From an uncultured Holophagaceae bacterium (GTDB lineage Bacteria > Acidobacteriota > Holophagae > Holophagales > Holophagaceae): a stretch of 7,274 nt of DNA. The stretch covers positions 1 through 7,274 of the forward strand of contig CAIRAS010000011.1 of the NCBI GenBank assembly GCA_903876615.1, in the 5' to 3' direction. Made by a program: the position numbers and the translations under genes. The notes below the pieces were generated by a model, which worked only from the letters and a program-made list of their open reading frames with translations, was not told the origin of the DNA and did no database searches. Positions 6,621-7,274 of this stretch are shown one piece after another (the stretch's first letter is position 1; every line of letters begins with the position of its first letter).

Positions 6621-7274
6621 CTACCGTGCGAAGAAGGGATCCAGGATCACGGCGGCGGTGAGCACCAGGGCGAAGAGGTTGATGTTCATGAAGACGCGGC
6701 GGTAGAGGACGGCGTCCTGGCCGGGCTTGAGGAGGGGCAGGGAGCCCACCACCAGCCAGACGGCGCCGAGGCCCAGCATGAGCTCCGCCGGCCAAGAAAC
6801 CAGCACCCGGAAGAGGGGCAGCAGGCCGCAGGCGGCGGCGGTGCCGCAGGTCCAGGTGAAGGTCAGCCGCGACAGCCGGGGTCGCCCGAAGAGGCCCACC
6901 AGGGTGGGGTAGCCGGCTTCCTCGTAGCCCTCGGCGTGGAGGCCCACCAGCAGCCAGAAGTGGGGCACCTGCCAGATGAAGAAGACGAAGGCCAAGGTGA
7001 GGACAGAAGGGTCTGCCAGATTGCCGCCGGCGGCGGTCCACCCGATGGCGGGCGGCAGGGCGCCGATGAGAGATCCTGGCACCACGGCGAAGGCGCTGAC
7101 GCGCTTGAGAGGGGTGTAGAACCCGTTGTACCAGCCCATGGCTAAGGCGCCGAGGAGGGCCGAGGTCAGGTTGTGAGCCAGGAGTAGGATCAGGAAGCCG
7201 ACGATTGCCAAGGTGACCGCAAAGACCGTGGCCTGCAGGGGCGTGAGGTCGCCCCGGGGGATGGGGCGGGTGGC
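6621..7274 (-). CDS. cyoE/ctaB: Heme O synthase (protoheme IX farnesyltransferase), C-terminal part, 5' end outside window
   Basis: This membrane enzyme transfers a farnesyl group from farnesyl diphosphate to protoheme IX, giving heme O for heme-copper oxidases and as the precursor of heme A. The window holds 217 codons plus the TAG stop at 6621-6623. The frame stays open to the right edge, and the TTG at 7211 is internal. The first visible residues (ATRPIPRG) are the end of the UbiA-family prenyl-diphosphate-binding motif. Next come YNGFYTPLKR, then GALPPAIGW, then WQVPHFWLL and GYEEAGYPTL, all hallmarks of the heme O synthase branch. Several hydrophobic segments and a C-terminal helix ending LDPFFAR follow. 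With about 80 residues missing, total length would be about 300, normal for the family. The gene converges on the lipoprotein gene and its own promoter is off the window. Its likely partners, cytochrome oxidase genes, are not visible. Confidence 0.95.
   Translation of the reverse strand, partial: ATRPIPRGDLTPLQATVFAVTLAIVGFLILLLAHNLTSALLGALAMGWYNGFYTPLKRVSAFAVVPGSLIGALPPAIGWTAAGGNLADPSVLTLAFVFFIWQVPHFWLLVGLHAEGYEEAGYPTLVGLFGRPRLSRLTFTWTCGTAAACGLLPLFRVLVSWPAELMLGLGAVWLVVGSLPLLKPGQDAVLYRRVFMNINLFALVLTAAVILDPFFAR

Noticed and set aside
6041..6661. + strand frame overlapping the propeller end and running towards the heme O synthase gene
   Set aside because: It is an out-of-frame, Arg/His/Pro-rich translation crossing a strong terminator, with no recognisable family.
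7209..7211. TTG as start of heme O synthase
   Set aside because: Coding continues upstream to the window edge through the conserved RP motif, so the gene is cut by the window, not short.

Overview
The window is GC-rich bacterial DNA holding two large genes for exported, repeat-built proteins on the + strand and one core metabolic gene on the - strand, entering convergently from the right edge. I recognise no mobile element, CRISPR array, tRNA, rRNA or defence gene. The styles of the proteins (a CGGGG-type lipoprotein carrying long arrays of Ig-like modules, and a multicopper oxidase with the HCHILGHEEND signature) remind me of Acidobacteriota of the Holophagae/Geothrix kind or of Desulfobacterota/Geobacter-like metal-respiring bacteria. 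This is recollection of family style, not a database result, and no marker in the window settles the taxonomy.

Layout. Bases 2-1960 (+) encode the C-terminal 652 residues of a multicopper oxidase. The last copper-binding region is present, followed by a fibronectin type III domain and five ~80-residue carboxypeptidase-regulatory-like repeats. The N-terminal cupredoxin domains lie left of the window. A perfect 10-bp GC hairpin follows the stop codon. A 202-bp gap holds this hairpin and a second 10-bp hairpin, and leads to a good Shine-Dalgarno site. Bases 2163-6458 (+) encode a complete 1431-residue putative lipoprotein. It has a signal peptide, then 13 Ig-like modules in a strikingly regular order (A-A, then three copies of a ~241-residue A-B-C unit, then A-A), and ends in a seven-bladed lactonase-like beta-propeller. 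A strong intrinsic terminator follows at 6483-6520. Bases 6621-7274 (-) encode the C-terminal 217 residues of heme O synthase (CyoE/CtaB type), whose N-terminus lies off the right edge.

How they fit. The oxidase and the lipoprotein are same-strand neighbours, both predicted to act outside the cytoplasm and both extended by ~78-81-residue beta-sandwich repeats. Terminator-like hairpins between them suggest separate transcripts. A functional link (surface redox enzyme plus surface display or binding protein) is conceivable but not shown. Heme O synthase serves heme-copper terminal oxidases and is convergent, so it is probably an unrelated neighbour. The most noteworthy observations are the phenylalanine at the type 1 copper axial position of the oxidase, the higher-order repeat architecture of the lipoprotein with one very recent module duplication, and the lone conserved cysteine in each C-type module.
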